A stretch of DNA of 64,000 nucleotides from CAZCEC01 sp964497615 (GCA_964497615.1 CAZCEC010000004.1:62001-126000), one strand, 5' to 3'. Counted from the first letter of the stretch, positions 8,748-17,980 are shown. Translations and numbers: made by a program. Notes: a model not told the origin generated them from the letters alone.

Positions 8748-8783
8748 CCCTTTCATCTTTCCCTTCACCTCGGAGACAGCCGC

Positions 8784-11675
8784 ATGCCCCTTTCCGCGAA
8801 TTGGATTTGGCTCGCCAGCGATCCGCTGGAGCGCAACGTGCTGGGGCAGTTCCGGCGCGAGTTCATACTTGATACGCTGCCCGCCCAGGCCCAATTTCAT
8901 ATCAGCGCCGACTCGCGCTACCTACTGCACCTCAACGGCGAGCGCCTCGGCTATGGCCCGGCCCGCGCCTACCACTATCACTACGAATATGACACCTATG
9001 ACCTGGCGCCCCACCTCACACTCGGCGCCAACGTGATCGCGGTCGAGGTCTCCCATTGGGGCGAGGGCAACTTCTACCACATGGCGGCGCGCGCCGGACT
9101 GCTGGCTCAGTTGGACCTCGACGGGCAGACCCGCCTGATCTCGGATTCTGGTTGGAAGGCCAAGCGCTCCCTCGCCCACCGCCAGCGTGTGCCTCGCATT
9201 GCCTGCCAATCTTCGTGGGAGGAGCAGGTCGATGCGCGCCTGGCCGATGAGGGCTGGACTGAAGCCGGCTTCGACGATTTCGGCTGGGAAGCGGCCGCCG
9301 TGGCCGGCCCGGTGGGCATGGCCCCGTGGGGCGATTTGTCGCCGCGCGCCATTCCCTTCCTCACCGACGAGCCCCTGACGCCCATTCGCGGCTGGCCCAT
9401 CGGCCAGGCTCGCCGTCCCGAAGTCGTGGCCGCCATCCATGCCGGCCCCTACCTCAAGCCCGGTGATCTGACCTCCAACCGCCACATGTTGGATGGCCTC
9501 TTCGCCACAGTCCTGCGCGTTGAGCGCGCGGGCGACGTCGTCCTCAAGCGCTGCTCCAATGCTGGCGGCGACGCGCCGCGTATGTTTGTGGACGGCCTCC
9601 TGGTGCCCTGGCAGCCGGTGGACTCCGACGTCGAAGCCACGCTGCCCCTCGCGGCCGGCGACCACATCGTGCTGATGGACTGGAACAACATCTCGCACGA
9701 TATGGACTTCACCTTCACCGCCCGCAGCCTGGATGAGCCCCTGGGCCTCTCGGTGCGCTCGCCCCTCCCCGGCGATGGCGGCGTGTGGGCCATTGCCAGC
9801 CAGCCCGGCGCGGCCCGCGCTGCCGCCCTGCAAGCCTCCAGCCCCGCTACCCTGGTCGCATCTGGCGTGTCGTGGCAGTTCTTTAGTGAATCCGATACCC
9901 CCGAGACCGATGTGTGCATGGACATCACGGCCAGCGTGGTGGCGCCGGTCCCGCCCCAGGCCGTGCGCCTGCCCCTGGGCGTCCCGCCTTCCCCTGCGGG
10001 GCACGCTCAGCACTACATGTTCGACTTTGGCCGCCTGGGCATCGGCTGGCTGGAGTTCGAGATTGAGGCCGAAGCCGGGACCATGATCGACCTCTTCCCC
10101 TTCGAGGCCTACCAGGAAGGCCGCCCGCAGATGACGCCCTGGCTGAACAACACCCTGCGCTACATCTGCCGCGAGGGCCGCCAGACCTATCGCTCCATCC
10201 TCCGGCGCGGCTGCCGCTATCTGCTGGTGGTCGTTCATGGCGCCGCCGAAAGCGTGCTGCACCGCGTCAGCTTGCGCCTGTCCACCTACCCCTGGAACAT
10301 TGAAGGGTCCTTCCGCAGCTCCGACCCGCGCCTGAACCAGATTTGGGAGATCTGCGCTCACACCCTGCGGTTGTGCAGCGAGGACACTTTCACCGACTGC
10401 CCCACCTACGAGCAAGTCTGCTGGGCCGGCGACGCCTGCCACAGCGACGTGCTGGTGTATCACGCCGTCCACGCCGACCCGCGCCTGCCGCGCCGGGTGC
10501 TGCTGCTCTTCGCTGATTCGCTCCAGCGCCTGCCCATCGTCAACTCCCAGGTGCCCGGCGATTGGGAGAACGACATGATTCCCAACTGGAGTTGGCTGTG
10601 GGCCATCGGCTGCGCCAACTACTATCAGCACACCGCCGACGACGAGTTCGCCCGCCTGGTCTACCCCGCGCTCGCCAAGCAGTCTGCCACCCTGGAGGCG
10701 TCCCGCAACGCCGCCGGCCTGGTAGCTATGCCCGGCTACTGGCATCTGCTTGATTGGGCCCGCATCCCTGACGGCTACGATCAGGTGCTGGCCCACGAGA
10801 GCATCCTGGGCGTGGGCGCCCTGCGCGCCGCCGCCGTCATCGCGCGCGCGGCCGGCCTGCCCGCCGAGGCCGAGCACTGGGAGCGTATCGCGGCAGAGCT
10901 TACTGATGCCGTCAACCGCGAGTGCTGGCGGCCCGACCAGCAGGCCTACGGCGATGTGTGGCTCCCAGGCGGCGCGCGGCCGGAGCATGTGTTGGTCACC
11001 TCCGGCTACGGCACCACCACGGCTTACCATGACTCAGTCTCCCAGCCCACCAACATCATGGCGCTGATGACGGGTGTGGCCCCGCCCGAGCGCGACGCCG
11101 CGATCACGCCCCGCCTGCTCCACTGCCCGCCCGACTGGGTGGAATCCGGCACGCCCTGGACGGTGGCCCTGGGCGGGCAGATGCTGGCCGAGCGCGGCCA
11201 CCTGCCGGCGGCGCTCAACACCATCCGCGCCGCCTGGGGCGGCATGCTCGACCGCGGCGCAACCACCGCCTGGGAGTTGTTCCCCGGCTTCGAGGTCATG
11301 GGCCGCTGGTGGACCCGCTCGTGGTGCCATGCCTGGGCGGCCCTGCCGGCCTATCTCATGTCGGCCTACGTGCTGGGCATCCGTCCGCTGGAGCCGGGCT
11401 TCAGGCGCGCCCTCATCCAGCCCCAACTGGCCGATCTCACCTGGGCCGAGGGGCGTGTGCCCACGCCTCACGGCCCCATCGCTGTACGGCTGGAACGCGC
11501 CGGCCACAAAAACACCCTCACGGTCAAGTTGCCGGCGGGCGTGCCGGCCGAGGTGCGCCTGCTCGCCGCTGGCGCGCCGCCCGAGGTCGTTGAGGCCGAA
11601 GCCGAGGTCCGGCACGTGGGTGGGGAATACAGGTTCGCGTTGCCGCCCGGCACGCACAGGACGATTCGATTCTAG
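8784..11675 (+). CDS. Alpha-L-rhamnosidase-like glycoside hydrolase (GH78)
   Basis: A 963-residue enzyme with a GGAGA site before ATG. The N-terminal 150 residues form a jelly-roll beta domain (FHISADSRYLLHLNGERLG), as in bacterial rhamnosidases. The (alpha/alpha)6 catalytic barrel carries DCPTYEQVCWAGDA at about residue 538, equivalent to the family motif with the acidic catalytic cluster, and the C-terminal beta-sandwich starts near 840 after GRWWTRSWCHAW. GH78 enzymes release terminal L-rhamnose from glycans or glycosides. No signal peptide is visible, so it is probably intracellular, acting on imported oligosaccharides. Downstream SDR and barrel genes could process the sugar. Substrate specificity is not proven. 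Confidence 0.88.
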   Translation: MPLSANWIWLASDPLERNVLGQFRREFILDTLPAQAQFHISADSRYLLHLNGERLGYGPARAYHYHYEYDTYDLAPHLTLGANVIAVEVSHWGEGNFYHMAARAGLLAQLDLDGQTRLISDSGWKAKRSLAHRQRVPRIACQSSWEEQVDARLADEGWTEAGFDDFGWEAAAVAGPVGMAPWGDLSPRAIPFLTDEPLTPIRGWPIGQARRPEVVAAIHAGPYLKPGDLTSNRHMLDGLFATVLRVERAGDVVLKRCSNAGGDAPRMFVDGLLVPWQPVDSDVEATLPLAAGDHIVLMDWNNISHDMDFTFTARSLDEPLGLSVRSPLPGDGGVWAIASQPGAARAAALQASSPATLVASGVSWQFFSESDTPETDVCMDITASVVAPVPPQAVRLPLGVPPSPAGHAQHYMFDFGRLGIGWLEFEIEAEAGTMIDLFPFEAYQEGRPQMTPWLNNTLRYICREGRQTYRSILRRGCRYLLVVVHGAAESVLHRVSLRLSTYPWNIEGSFRSSDPRLNQIWEICAHTLRLCSEDTFTDCPTYEQVCWAGDACHSDVLVYHAVHADPRLPRRVLLLFADSLQRLPIVNSQVPGDWENDMIPNWSWLWAIGCANYYQHTADDEFARLVYPALAKQSATLEASRNAAGLVAMPGYWHLLDWARIPDGYDQVLAHESILGVGALRAAAVIARAAGLPAEAEHWERIAAELTDAVNRECWRPDQQAYGDVWLPGGARPEHVLVTSGYGTTTAYHDSVSQPTNIMALMTGVAPPERDAAITPRLLHCPPDWVESGTPWTVALGGQMLAERGHLPAALNTIRAAWGGMLDRGATTAWELFPGFEVMGRWWTRSWCHAWAALPAYLMSAYVLGIRPLEPGFRRALIQPQLADLTWAEGRVPTPHGPIAVRLERAGHKNTLTVKLPAGVPAEVRLLAAGAPPEVVEAEAEVRHVGGEYRFALPPGTHRTIRF

Positions 11676-11689
11676 TCACGGAGGCGATC

Positions 11690-12484
11690 ATGGATATCCC
11701 ATCAGGAACGCGCCGGCTGGAGGGCCGCACCACCATCGTCACCGGGGCTGGGCGCGGCATTGGGGCGGCCATTGCCCTCCGCTGCGCCGAGGCGGGCGCG
11801 CGCGTGGTCGTGGCCGAGCTCAACGCCGATAGCGGCGAGGCCCGCGCCGAGCAGTTGCGCCACGCCGGCCACGACGCCCTCGCCATCCAGACCGACGTGG
11901 GCGACCCGGCCTCGGTGGACCGCATGGTGGCCGCGGTGGTGGACCACTTCGGCCCGCCGGAGGTGCTCATCAACAACGCCGGCATCAACGTCTTTCACGA
12001 GCCGCTGAATATGCCGCCCGACGAATGGGACCGCTGCCTGCGCGTGGACCTCGTTGGCGTCTGGAACTGCTGCCGCGCCGTGCTGCCGCACCTGCTGGCG
12101 CGCGGCCAGGGCAGCATCGTCAACATCGCCTCCGTCCACTCCTTCCAGATCATCCCGCATTGCTTCCCCTATCCGGTGGCCAAGCACGGGCTGATTGGCC
12201 TGACGCGTGCCCTGGCGATTGAGTACGCCGCGCGCGGCATCCGCGTCAACGCCATCTGCCCCGGTTACATCGAGACCGAGTTGGCGGTGGAATACTGGAA
12301 TGGCTTTCCCGACCCCGAGGCCGAGCGCCAGCGCGTCTACCAGATCCACCCGCCCGGTCGCATCGGCACGCCCGACGAAGTCGCCTGGCCCGCCGTCTTC
12401 CTCGCTTCCGACGAGGCCGGCTTCATCAACGGCGCCAGCCTGGTTGTTGATGGCGGCCGTTCCGTTCAGTATCACGAAGCCTAA
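11690..12484 (+). CDS. SDR-family oxidoreductase
   Basis: A 264-residue classical short-chain dehydrogenase. It has the Rossmann nucleotide motif TGAGRGIG (about residues 18-25), the NNAG motif (INNAGIN), Ser in NIASVHS and the catalytic pair Y161/K165 in YPVAKHG. The C-terminal segment ending INGASLVVDGGRSVQY is typical. A strong GGAGGCGATC site precedes ATG, 14 bp after the glycosidase stop, so it is in the same operon. With a GH78 enzyme next door, a sugar or aldonate oxidation is plausible, but the substrate cannot be read from sequence. Confidence 0.9.
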   Translation: MDIPSGTRRLEGRTTIVTGAGRGIGAAIALRCAEAGARVVVAELNADSGEARAEQLRHAGHDALAIQTDVGDPASVDRMVAAVVDHFGPPEVLINNAGINVFHEPLNMPPDEWDRCLRVDLVGVWNCCRAVLPHLLARGQGSIVNIASVHSFQIIPHCFPYPVAKHGLIGLTRALAIEYAARGIRVNAICPGYIETELAVEYWNGFPDPEAERQRVYQIHPPGRIGTPDEVAWPAVFLASDEAGFINGASLVVDGGRSVQYHEA

Positions 12485-12528
12485 TAGCGGCGATTTCTGT
12501 CGCCGCCGAACCCGCGAAGGAGACTCCT

Positions 12529-13455
12529 ATGCACGCCACCCGCGCCTTCCTCACCCGCCTGGGCCTGCCCTCTGGCGACCTCTTTAGCCTGCCCGCCTCC
12601 CCCAAGCGCTTCCCGGATGGGGCACACTACCGCCTCGAGATCCCTAGCGTGGAGGGCCCCAAGGCCCTGGCCGCCGCGCTGGAGGAGGGCGAGCGCCTGG
12701 GCGTGCCCTTCCAGCGTGTGTCGCAGGGCAGCGGCATCATGCTGCTCACCGATGACGAAATCCGCGAGATGGCCCGGCTGGGGCGGGAGGCCCGCATCGA
12801 GGTCAGCCTGTTCGTTGGCCCGCGCGCCAGTTGGGACACCGGCGCGCAAATCCTCGCCAGTTCCGGCAAGAACCTGGGCGCGCGCCTGCGCGGCCTGGAC
12901 CAGGTCGTCTACGCCGTGGAAGACATCCGCCGCGGCTGCGCCCTGGGTATCCGCTCGGTCCTGATCGCCGACGAGGGCCTGCTGTGGCTGGCGCATGAAA
13001 TGAAGAAGGCTGGCGAACTTCCGGCTGACCTGGTCCTGAAGATTTCGGTGCAGATGGGCGCGGCCAATCCCCTCTCCATCCGCCTCCTGGAACAGGCCGG
13101 GGCCAACACCTACAACAACCCCACCGATCTCTCGCTGCCCATGCTGTCCGCCATCCGCCAGGTGGTGGACCTGCCGCTCGATATGTACGTGGAAGCGCCG
13201 GACGACTTCGGCGGCTTCGTCCGCCACTACGAAGCCCCGGAAATGATCCGCGTGGCCGCACCCCTGTACGTCAAGATCGGCGTCCGCAACACGCCCAACA
13301 TCTACCCCACCGGCCTGCACCTGGAGCCTACCGCCATCGCCATGACCCGTGAGCGCCTCCACCGCGCCGCCCTGGTGCTCGATCTCATCCGCCGCTACGC
13401 CCCCGAAGCCATTATGTCGCCGCGCGGCACGCCCGACCTGGGGATTCCGGTCTGA
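12529..13455 (+). CDS. U32-peptidase-like / TIM-barrel protein of unknown function
   Basis: A 308-residue protein with an AAGGAG site before ATG. It reads like an (alpha/beta)8 barrel: strands such as IEVSLFVGP, VVYAVEDIRRGCALGIRSVL, LVLKISVQMGAANP and LDMYVEAPDDFGGF follow each other with helices between. I recall related proteins being annotated as U32 family peptidases, but the collagenase-type U32 signature is not obvious, so peptidase activity is doubtful. Being last in the glycosidase-SDR operon, it more likely acts on a sugar-derived metabolite. No signal peptide or membrane segment. Function remains open. Confidence 0.65.
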   Translation: MHATRAFLTRLGLPSGDLFSLPASPKRFPDGAHYRLEIPSVEGPKALAAALEEGERLGVPFQRVSQGSGIMLLTDDEIREMARLGREARIEVSLFVGPRASWDTGAQILASSGKNLGARLRGLDQVVYAVEDIRRGCALGIRSVLIADEGLLWLAHEMKKAGELPADLVLKISVQMGAANPLSIRLLEQAGANTYNNPTDLSLPMLSAIRQVVDLPLDMYVEAPDDFGGFVRHYEAPEMIRVAAPLYVKIGVRNTPNIYPTGLHLEPTAIAMTRERLHRAALVLDLIRRYAPEAIMSPRGTPDLGIPV

Positions 13456-13468
13456 CAAGAGTCTCGTA

Positions 13469-14299
13469 ATGATTTCGAGGCATGCTTTCTCTATGTTGCG
13501 CGTCTCAAAAGCAGCCACGCTGGGGGTGGCGCTGGCGGCGCTGGTCGCCTGTTCCGTCGCGCCGCCCTTCCCGCCGCTGCCCACATCCGGCCCGGTCGGG
13601 GAGGCCGCCATCGTCTATCCCCTGGAGCGCGGCTGGTTCGAGGGCCAATCCATCCGCTACTACAACCTGGGCGGCAACACCCCACTCGATCCGGCCGACC
13701 CCGCGCGCGTGCGCACCGAACCCGTCTGGGTCCTCGCCACCGGTGCCAATCCGGATGGTAGCCCGGCAAAAGTGGACGGGCAGGACAGCATCTTCGACAC
13801 CCGCGCTGGCGACGCCGACTATTCCGACCTCTGGCAAGCCTTCTTCGTCACGCCGCCTGCTGGCTTTACGCCCAACAGCCTCACCTCCGCCGCGGCGATT
13901 GAAGCCGCCGGGCTGGCAGTGGCCGAGCAGCCGATGTTCGTCAACTGCCCCGAGGTCCCCCCTGGCTCTTCCCTGGCCGACGAGGCCTTGGAGTTGAAAG
14001 ATGGCTGGGTGCGCGGCGAGCCGATTGTGTACTTTGACTTTGGCCCCACCAATCCGGTGCCCGGCAGCGTCTACGTCTTCGTCACCGGCTTCGATGCCGC
14101 CGGTGAGCCGCTGTTAGTGGACGACCAGGCCTTTGTCTTTGACGCGACCACGAGCTTCGTGGGCTACAGCGATTTCTGGCGCGTGCATTGGGTGCTGGTG
14201 GAGCCGGGCTACACCGCCGACTCCATCCGCGCCGTCTCCGGCATCGACCCCGCCCGCGTGACCGTCACCGACCGCGTAATGAACTTCCCACACCAATGA
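13469..14299 (+). CDS. Secreted lipoprotein with duplicated domain, unknown function
   Basis: About 276 residues. The N-terminus has a lipoprotein signal: basic start, hydrophobic LGVALAALVAC and the lipobox LVAC, so the mature protein is probably anchored through that Cys on the outer membrane face. The body holds two similar units of about 120 residues (first VYPLERGWFEGQSIRYYNLG with YSDLWQAFFV; second LELKDGWVRGEPIVYFDFGP with YSDFWRVHWV), an internal duplication. No catalytic motif is seen. ATG 13469 has a weak AAGAG site; ATG 13493 would give a more typical short signal peptide and is a fair alternative. Confidence 0.7.
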   Translation: MISRHAFSMLRVSKAATLGVALAALVACSVAPPFPPLPTSGPVGEAAIVYPLERGWFEGQSIRYYNLGGNTPLDPADPARVRTEPVWVLATGANPDGSPAKVDGQDSIFDTRAGDADYSDLWQAFFVTPPAGFTPNSLTSAAAIEAAGLAVAEQPMFVNCPEVPPGSSLADEALELKDGWVRGEPIVYFDFGPTNPVPGSVYVFVTGFDAAGEPLLVDDQAFVFDATTSFVGYSDFWRVHWVLVEPGYTADSIRAVSGIDPARVTVTDRVMNFPHQ

Positions 14300-14361
14300 G
14301 GCCGGCGGCCAATTGCGCGTCGAACCAGCCGCACTATTATTCGCGCCGCCGGTAGTCCTGC

Positions 14362-14393
14362 ACCGGCGAGCCGCGCTCGCCGGTTTTGGTTTG
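14362..14393 (+). terminator. Rho-independent terminator after the lipoprotein gene
   Basis: A perfect 10-bp stem, ACCGGCGAGC (14362-14371) and GCTCGCCGGT (14375-14384), with a 3-nt loop is followed by a T-rich stretch TTTTGGTTTGT. It closes the transcript that starts with the glycosidase block. Confidence 0.8.
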
Positions 14394-14481
14394 TCTACAC
14401 GCGTTCGCTCTTCCGGCTCGTCCGCGCCCTGCGCAGTCTGCTTTCTCAAAGCCGCGTCCCGTAGTAGATTCGGGCGCTGCC

Positions 14482-16377
14482 ATGACAGCGCCTCCACCGC
14501 GCTCTGTTGCTTGGTTTCTCTGGCTCGCGGCCATCCTCTTGGCCGCCCTCCTCCTCCCCCTTCGCCCGGCTGCCCTCGCCGCCCCACAATCTGAACCCAC
14601 GCCCACGCCCCAGCACTCTGGGCCGCCGACCGCCACGCGCGCCGGCCTCATCTCCTTCCCGGCCAGCGCCTCTCTCGCTCAGCCCGCACCCGCCCGCCGC
14701 GGCCCCATTCCTCCTGGCGCAATTGTCATCAACGAAGTCGTCACCGATCCCCAGCAGGATTGGAGCACCACCGCCTTCGACGGCGCGCCCGGCGGCGGCC
14801 CGGTAACTACCTCCGACGAGTATGTGGAGTTGTATATCAAGCTCGCCGGCCTCAACATAAGCGCCTGGACGATTGAGCTTGCCGACGACGGCCCCGCCAG
14901 CGGCGGCCTGGGCGCGGGCGGCGCGTTTCAAGTATCGCGCTATGTGGGGACTGGCAGTTTTACCAGCACCGCCGCGGGCGCCTATCTCGTCCTGGGCAAT
15001 CCCGCTCAGAACTCGCTCGCCAACTCCATCCTGATTGTGCTCAAGGACGGCGACGGGCAGGTGATCGATCAGGTGCAGTTGGGCGGTGCGGGCGCGCCCG
15101 ACGGCGGCGCCACCGGCCCGAACGACGAGTCCATCTCGCGCTTCCCCAACGGCACCGACACGGGCTACGATAACCTGGACTTCGTCCAGCAGGCCGCCAC
15201 CCTGGGCCGCGCTAACGTGCCCGGCAGCCCGCCGCCCGCTCACACGGCCACGCCCATCGCCACCAGCACGCCGACGCCCACGGAGCCGATCCCCTTCGCC
15301 TCCGGCATCGTCCTCAACGAATTCCTGCCGCGCCCCGCCGCGGGCGGCCAGGAGTTCATCGAGCTCTTCAACACCTCCGTCGTCGTCGCCGACCTCTCCG
15401 GCTGGCAACTCGATGACGGCCCTGGCGGCACGTCGCCCCACACCTTACCCGGCGGCACCTTCATCCAGCCTGGCGGCTTCCTGGCGTTCGAACAATCCAC
15501 GACTGGCGTGGGCCTCAACGACGATGGCGACACGGTGCGCCTCCTGCGGCCCGATGGCTCCACCGCCGACGAGTGGACCTATCAGCCCGCCCCCGCCGCC
15601 GGAGTAAGCATCGCCCGCCTGCCGGACGGCGGCGCCTGGCGCACGGATGGCATCCCCACGCCCGGCGGCGCCAACCAGGCGGCTGCGCCCCCGCCTGGGC
15701 AATCCGCTGGTGCTGGTGTTGACACATATCCCATCGCCCATTTCCGCGCCTGGCCCGATGGTGCCTGGGTCACCCTCGCCGCCCGCGTCAGTGTCCTCCC
15801 CGGCACGTTTAGCCCGCGCACCATCCATTTGCAGGATCATACCGGCGGCATAACCGTCTACCTGGGCCGCAACGATTGGCCGCCTCTCGCGCTGGGGCAG
15901 GTCGTGGAGGTGCTCGGCTACCTGCGCCACCGCAGTGGCGACCTCCAACTCTACGTTCGCAATGCCTGGCACGTCCACCCCGGCCCCGCCGAGCAAGCCA
16001 TCCCCCCCGCCCCTTGGCCCGCGCTCACCGGCCAAGTGGGCGAAGCCACCGAGGGCGCGCTGGTGCAGGTCACCGGCCGCGTCACCCGGCTGGAGGCCAG
16101 CGCCCTCTGGCTCGACGACGGCAGCGGCCCCGCCCGCGTCTTCTTCGCCGCCAGCACCGGCCTCCTGCGCCCCTCCGCCGCCCTCGGCGACACCTTCACC
16201 ATCACCGGCGCCGTGGTCGAGTTCACCACCGGCGCCGCCCCCAACTTCCGCCTCCAGCCCCGCGCCGCTTCCGACGTGCTCCAAGTCATAAGCGGCACGC
16301 CCGTTCCCTACGTCCCCGCTGGCATACCCACACCCTCCCCCGAACCGCCGGAGCCGACGGAAACTGCGGAGCCATAG
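14482..16377 (+). CDS. Secreted protein with two lamin-tail domains and an OB-like domain
   Basis: A 631-residue protein. ATG 14482 opens a signal peptide (hydrophobic FLWLAAILLAALLLPL, cleavage probably after ALA near residue 35). Two lamin-tail domains follow: one from IVINEVVTDP (about residue 78) and one from IVLNEFLPRP (about 275) with EFIELFNTS and WQLDDGPGG. A threonine/proline-rich linker separates them. From about residue 420 there are two OB-fold-like units (TYPIAHFRAWPDGAWVTLAA; VTGRVTRLEASALWLDDG). The C-terminus is a PT/PE-rich tail. Such proteins are extracellular, sometimes linked to nucleases or surface adhesion. No nuclease motif is visible, so a structural or binding role is inferred. 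Confidence 0.8.
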   Translation: MTAPPPRSVAWFLWLAAILLAALLLPLRPAALAAPQSEPTPTPQHSGPPTATRAGLISFPASASLAQPAPARRGPIPPGAIVINEVVTDPQQDWSTTAFDGAPGGGPVTTSDEYVELYIKLAGLNISAWTIELADDGPASGGLGAGGAFQVSRYVGTGSFTSTAAGAYLVLGNPAQNSLANSILIVLKDGDGQVIDQVQLGGAGAPDGGATGPNDESISRFPNGTDTGYDNLDFVQQAATLGRANVPGSPPPAHTATPIATSTPTPTEPIPFASGIVLNEFLPRPAAGGQEFIELFNTSVVVADLSGWQLDDGPGGTSPHTLPGGTFIQPGGFLAFEQSTTGVGLNDDGDTVRLLRPDGSTADEWTYQPAPAAGVSIARLPDGGAWRTDGIPTPGGANQAAAPPPGQSAGAGVDTYPIAHFRAWPDGAWVTLAARVSVLPGTFSPRTIHLQDHTGGITVYLGRNDWPPLALGQVVEVLGYLRHRSGDLQLYVRNAWHVHPGPAEQAIPPAPWPALTGQVGEATEGALVQVTGRVTRLEASALWLDDGSGPARVFFAASTGLLRPSAALGDTFTITGAVVEFTTGAAPNFRLQPRAASDVLQVISGTPVPYVPAGIPTPSPEPPEPTETAEP

Positions 16378-16401
16378 GGCTCCAACTCAGGAGGTAAGCC
16401 C

Positions 16402-16666
16402 ATGCCAAACACAATTACTGTCGGCCTAACTGCGGGCAACCTGCGCAACGGACACATCTATTGGAGACCGGCTCGAGCATTGCTTCCTGACGATGCGATC
16501 GGGGGGGCCAAATACGAAGAGTCGCGCCCCGAGAAATCTGACTGTCTACTTTGAGGGCTTGACCGAACCCGTGGAATCGGACATTGCCGATGACAAGATG
16601 ATTCTTACCCTGGGAGGCATTTCAGGAGGCGGTCTGCGTCATGTTGCGCAGTGGGGGCGGCGCTGA
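16402..16666 (+). pseudogene. Small gene broken by a frameshift in a G7 run
   Basis: A very strong AGGAGG site precedes ATG 16402. The frame runs 50 codons and stops at 16552, but moving to the next frame at the seven-G run 16501-16507 gives a continuous protein-like sequence to TGA 16664-16666 (about 87 residues: start MPNTITVGLTAGNLRNGHIY, later RAPRNLTVYFEGLTEPVESD). One G too many explains it, either an assembly error or a real inactivating mutation. The stretch is clearly lower in GC than its surroundings, suggesting acquisition. I do not recognise the family with confidence. Confidence 0.55.
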
Positions 16667-16930
16667 ACGAGGCAATGCGATGTCGGCCCGTCTGGGAGAA
16701 CCTGGCCATTCGCTCGCCTCGATTGAAGGGCATGTCGCCTAAGTGGTTTATGGCAAGCAGATCGGTGATACGGTCTTCCGTCGAATAGTGCCGATAGCGT
16801 GTATCCTGGTCTGGGCCGGTATCTGTGAAAATGAAAGAGGACGCTTTCAGGCGCGAATTTAGCGGAGCACCCCGGAACGGAGTGAAGGGGCCATTCGCCG
16901 GCTCCGGATAATGTCACAGCGGAACTGAAG
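16667..16930. other. Low-GC intergenic stretch, no gene seen
   Basis: About 260 bases of lower GC than the flanks, with stops in all plus frames. The short open frame on the minus strand (16639-16944) has a composition unlike any real gene here and no ribosome site. It may be the remnant of a longer acquired segment that includes the frameshifted small gene before it. Confidence 0.4.
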
Positions 16931-17563
16931 GTGTTGCCTCCCACCGCCTCCTTCTCCCTCCCCGCCGCCCTCCGCTGGGCCTGGCGCGCCTTCCGCGCCG
17001 ATGCCCGGACCTACATCGCCGCCAGCCTCACCCTCTTCGCCGCCTGGGCCATCCTCGAGCTTGTCGTCTACCTCGGCCAATCCCTGGGCGCCGTCTTCAA
17101 CCTCGCCGCCCACCTCCTCTTTCTCCTCGTCTTTGCCGGCCTGTGCGCTGGCTTCACCGAAATCGGCCTCCAGGCCGCCCAGGGCGACCATCCGGCCTAT
17201 AAAGCGCTCTTTTCCCGGTTCACCCTCGCCCCGGCCATGCTGGCGGCGCAGTTGATTTACCTGACGCTTGTGACCCTCGGCCTTGTGCCCCTCGTCCTCC
17301 CCGGAATCCTCGCCGCAGTGTACTTCGCCTTCTATGGCCCCACCCTGGTTGCCAGCCGGATCAACCCCCTCCGGGCGCTCGCGGCGAGCGGCGCCCTCAC
17401 CCGCCTCCACGGCCTTTTCGTCACTCGCGCGCTCCTGCTGCTCCTGCTCCTCAACCTCCTTGGAGCAGCCTTTTTGGGCCTCGGCCTCCTCATCACCGTC
17501 CCCGTTTCACTCCTGACTCTCACCGCCCTCTACTTCCAACTCGTTCAGGCTCAGCTTCCATAA
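16931..17563 (+). CDS. Multi-pass membrane protein
   Basis: A 210-residue, very hydrophobic protein with about five transmembrane segments (for example YIAASLTLFAAWAILELVVY, AAHLLFLLVFAGLCAGF, LIYLTLVTLGLVPLVLPGIL and ALLLLLLLNLLGAAFLGLGL). The arrangement, with an amphipathic N-terminus and a GDHPAYKALFSRF cytoplasmic loop, resembles DUF975/YciC-like integral membrane proteins. Start is GTG 16931; no clear ribosome site. Function unknown. Confidence 0.7.
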   Translation: MLPPTASFSLPAALRWAWRAFRADARTYIAASLTLFAAWAILELVVYLGQSLGAVFNLAAHLLFLLVFAGLCAGFTEIGLQAAQGDHPAYKALFSRFTLAPAMLAAQLIYLTLVTLGLVPLVLPGILAAVYFAFYGPTLVASRINPLRALAASGALTRLHGLFVTRALLLLLLLNLLGAAFLGLGLLITVPVSLLTLTALYFQLVQAQLP

Positions 17564-17655
17564 CCTATTGCATTCCCACGTTCCACCTACATACCTTCCA
17601 CTTACATACAGCTTTACCTCCACACCCCCACACGAACGCACCCCAAGCCCAATGT

Positions 17656-17661
17656 TATAAT
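17656..17661 (+). promoter_or_regulatory. -10 box of a leaderless promoter for gatC
   Basis: A perfect TATAAT lies exactly six bases before ATG 17668, so the transcript would begin at or next to the start codon. No Shine-Dalgarno sequence and no convincing -35 box are present. Confidence 0.65.
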
Positions 17662-17667
17662 CCCCCC

Positions 17668-17955
17668 ATGGCCCTTAGCCTCGCAGAAGTTGAACACATC
17701 GCCTCGCTCGCGCGCCTGCGTCTCACCGACGACGAAAAAGCCCGCTACCGCGAGCAACTTTCTGCTATCCTGGACTATATGACCATGCTCAAGCGTCTCG
17801 ACACCGCCGCCATCGAGCCGACGGCCTCGGTGCTGCCCCTGCGCTCCGTGCTCCGGCCGGACGTCGTGACGCCTTCCCTGCCGCCGGAAGCGCTGTTTGT
17901 CAACGCGCCGGCCGCCGAGGCGCAGATGTTTCGCGTGCCGCCGATTCTGGACTAA
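17668..17955 (+). CDS. gatC: Asp/Glu-tRNA amidotransferase subunit C
   Basis: A 95-residue protein of normal GatC length. Diagnostic segments are VEHIASLARLRLTDDEKARY at the N-terminus, ILDYMTMLKRLDTAAIEPTA in the middle and the C-terminal RVPPILD. GatC stabilises the GatA-GatB complex that converts Glu-tRNA(Gln) to Gln-tRNA(Gln) and Asp-tRNA(Asn) to Asn-tRNA(Asn) in organisms without the corresponding synthetases. It is followed by gatA after a 72-bp gap that contains a small hairpin. Confidence 0.96.
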   Translation: MALSLAEVEHIASLARLRLTDDEKARYREQLSAILDYMTMLKRLDTAAIEPTASVLPLRSVLRPDVVTPSLPPEALFVNAPAAEAQMFRVPPILD

Positions 17956-17980
17956 CCCTCCCGGCCCGGCCTGTCGACCG

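Noticed and set aside
8922..11030. 702-codon antisense open frame
   Set aside because: Shadow of the GH78 gene.
16639..16944. Minus-strand open frame in the low-GC gap
   Set aside because: No start signal and no protein-like pattern; the stretch looks decayed.
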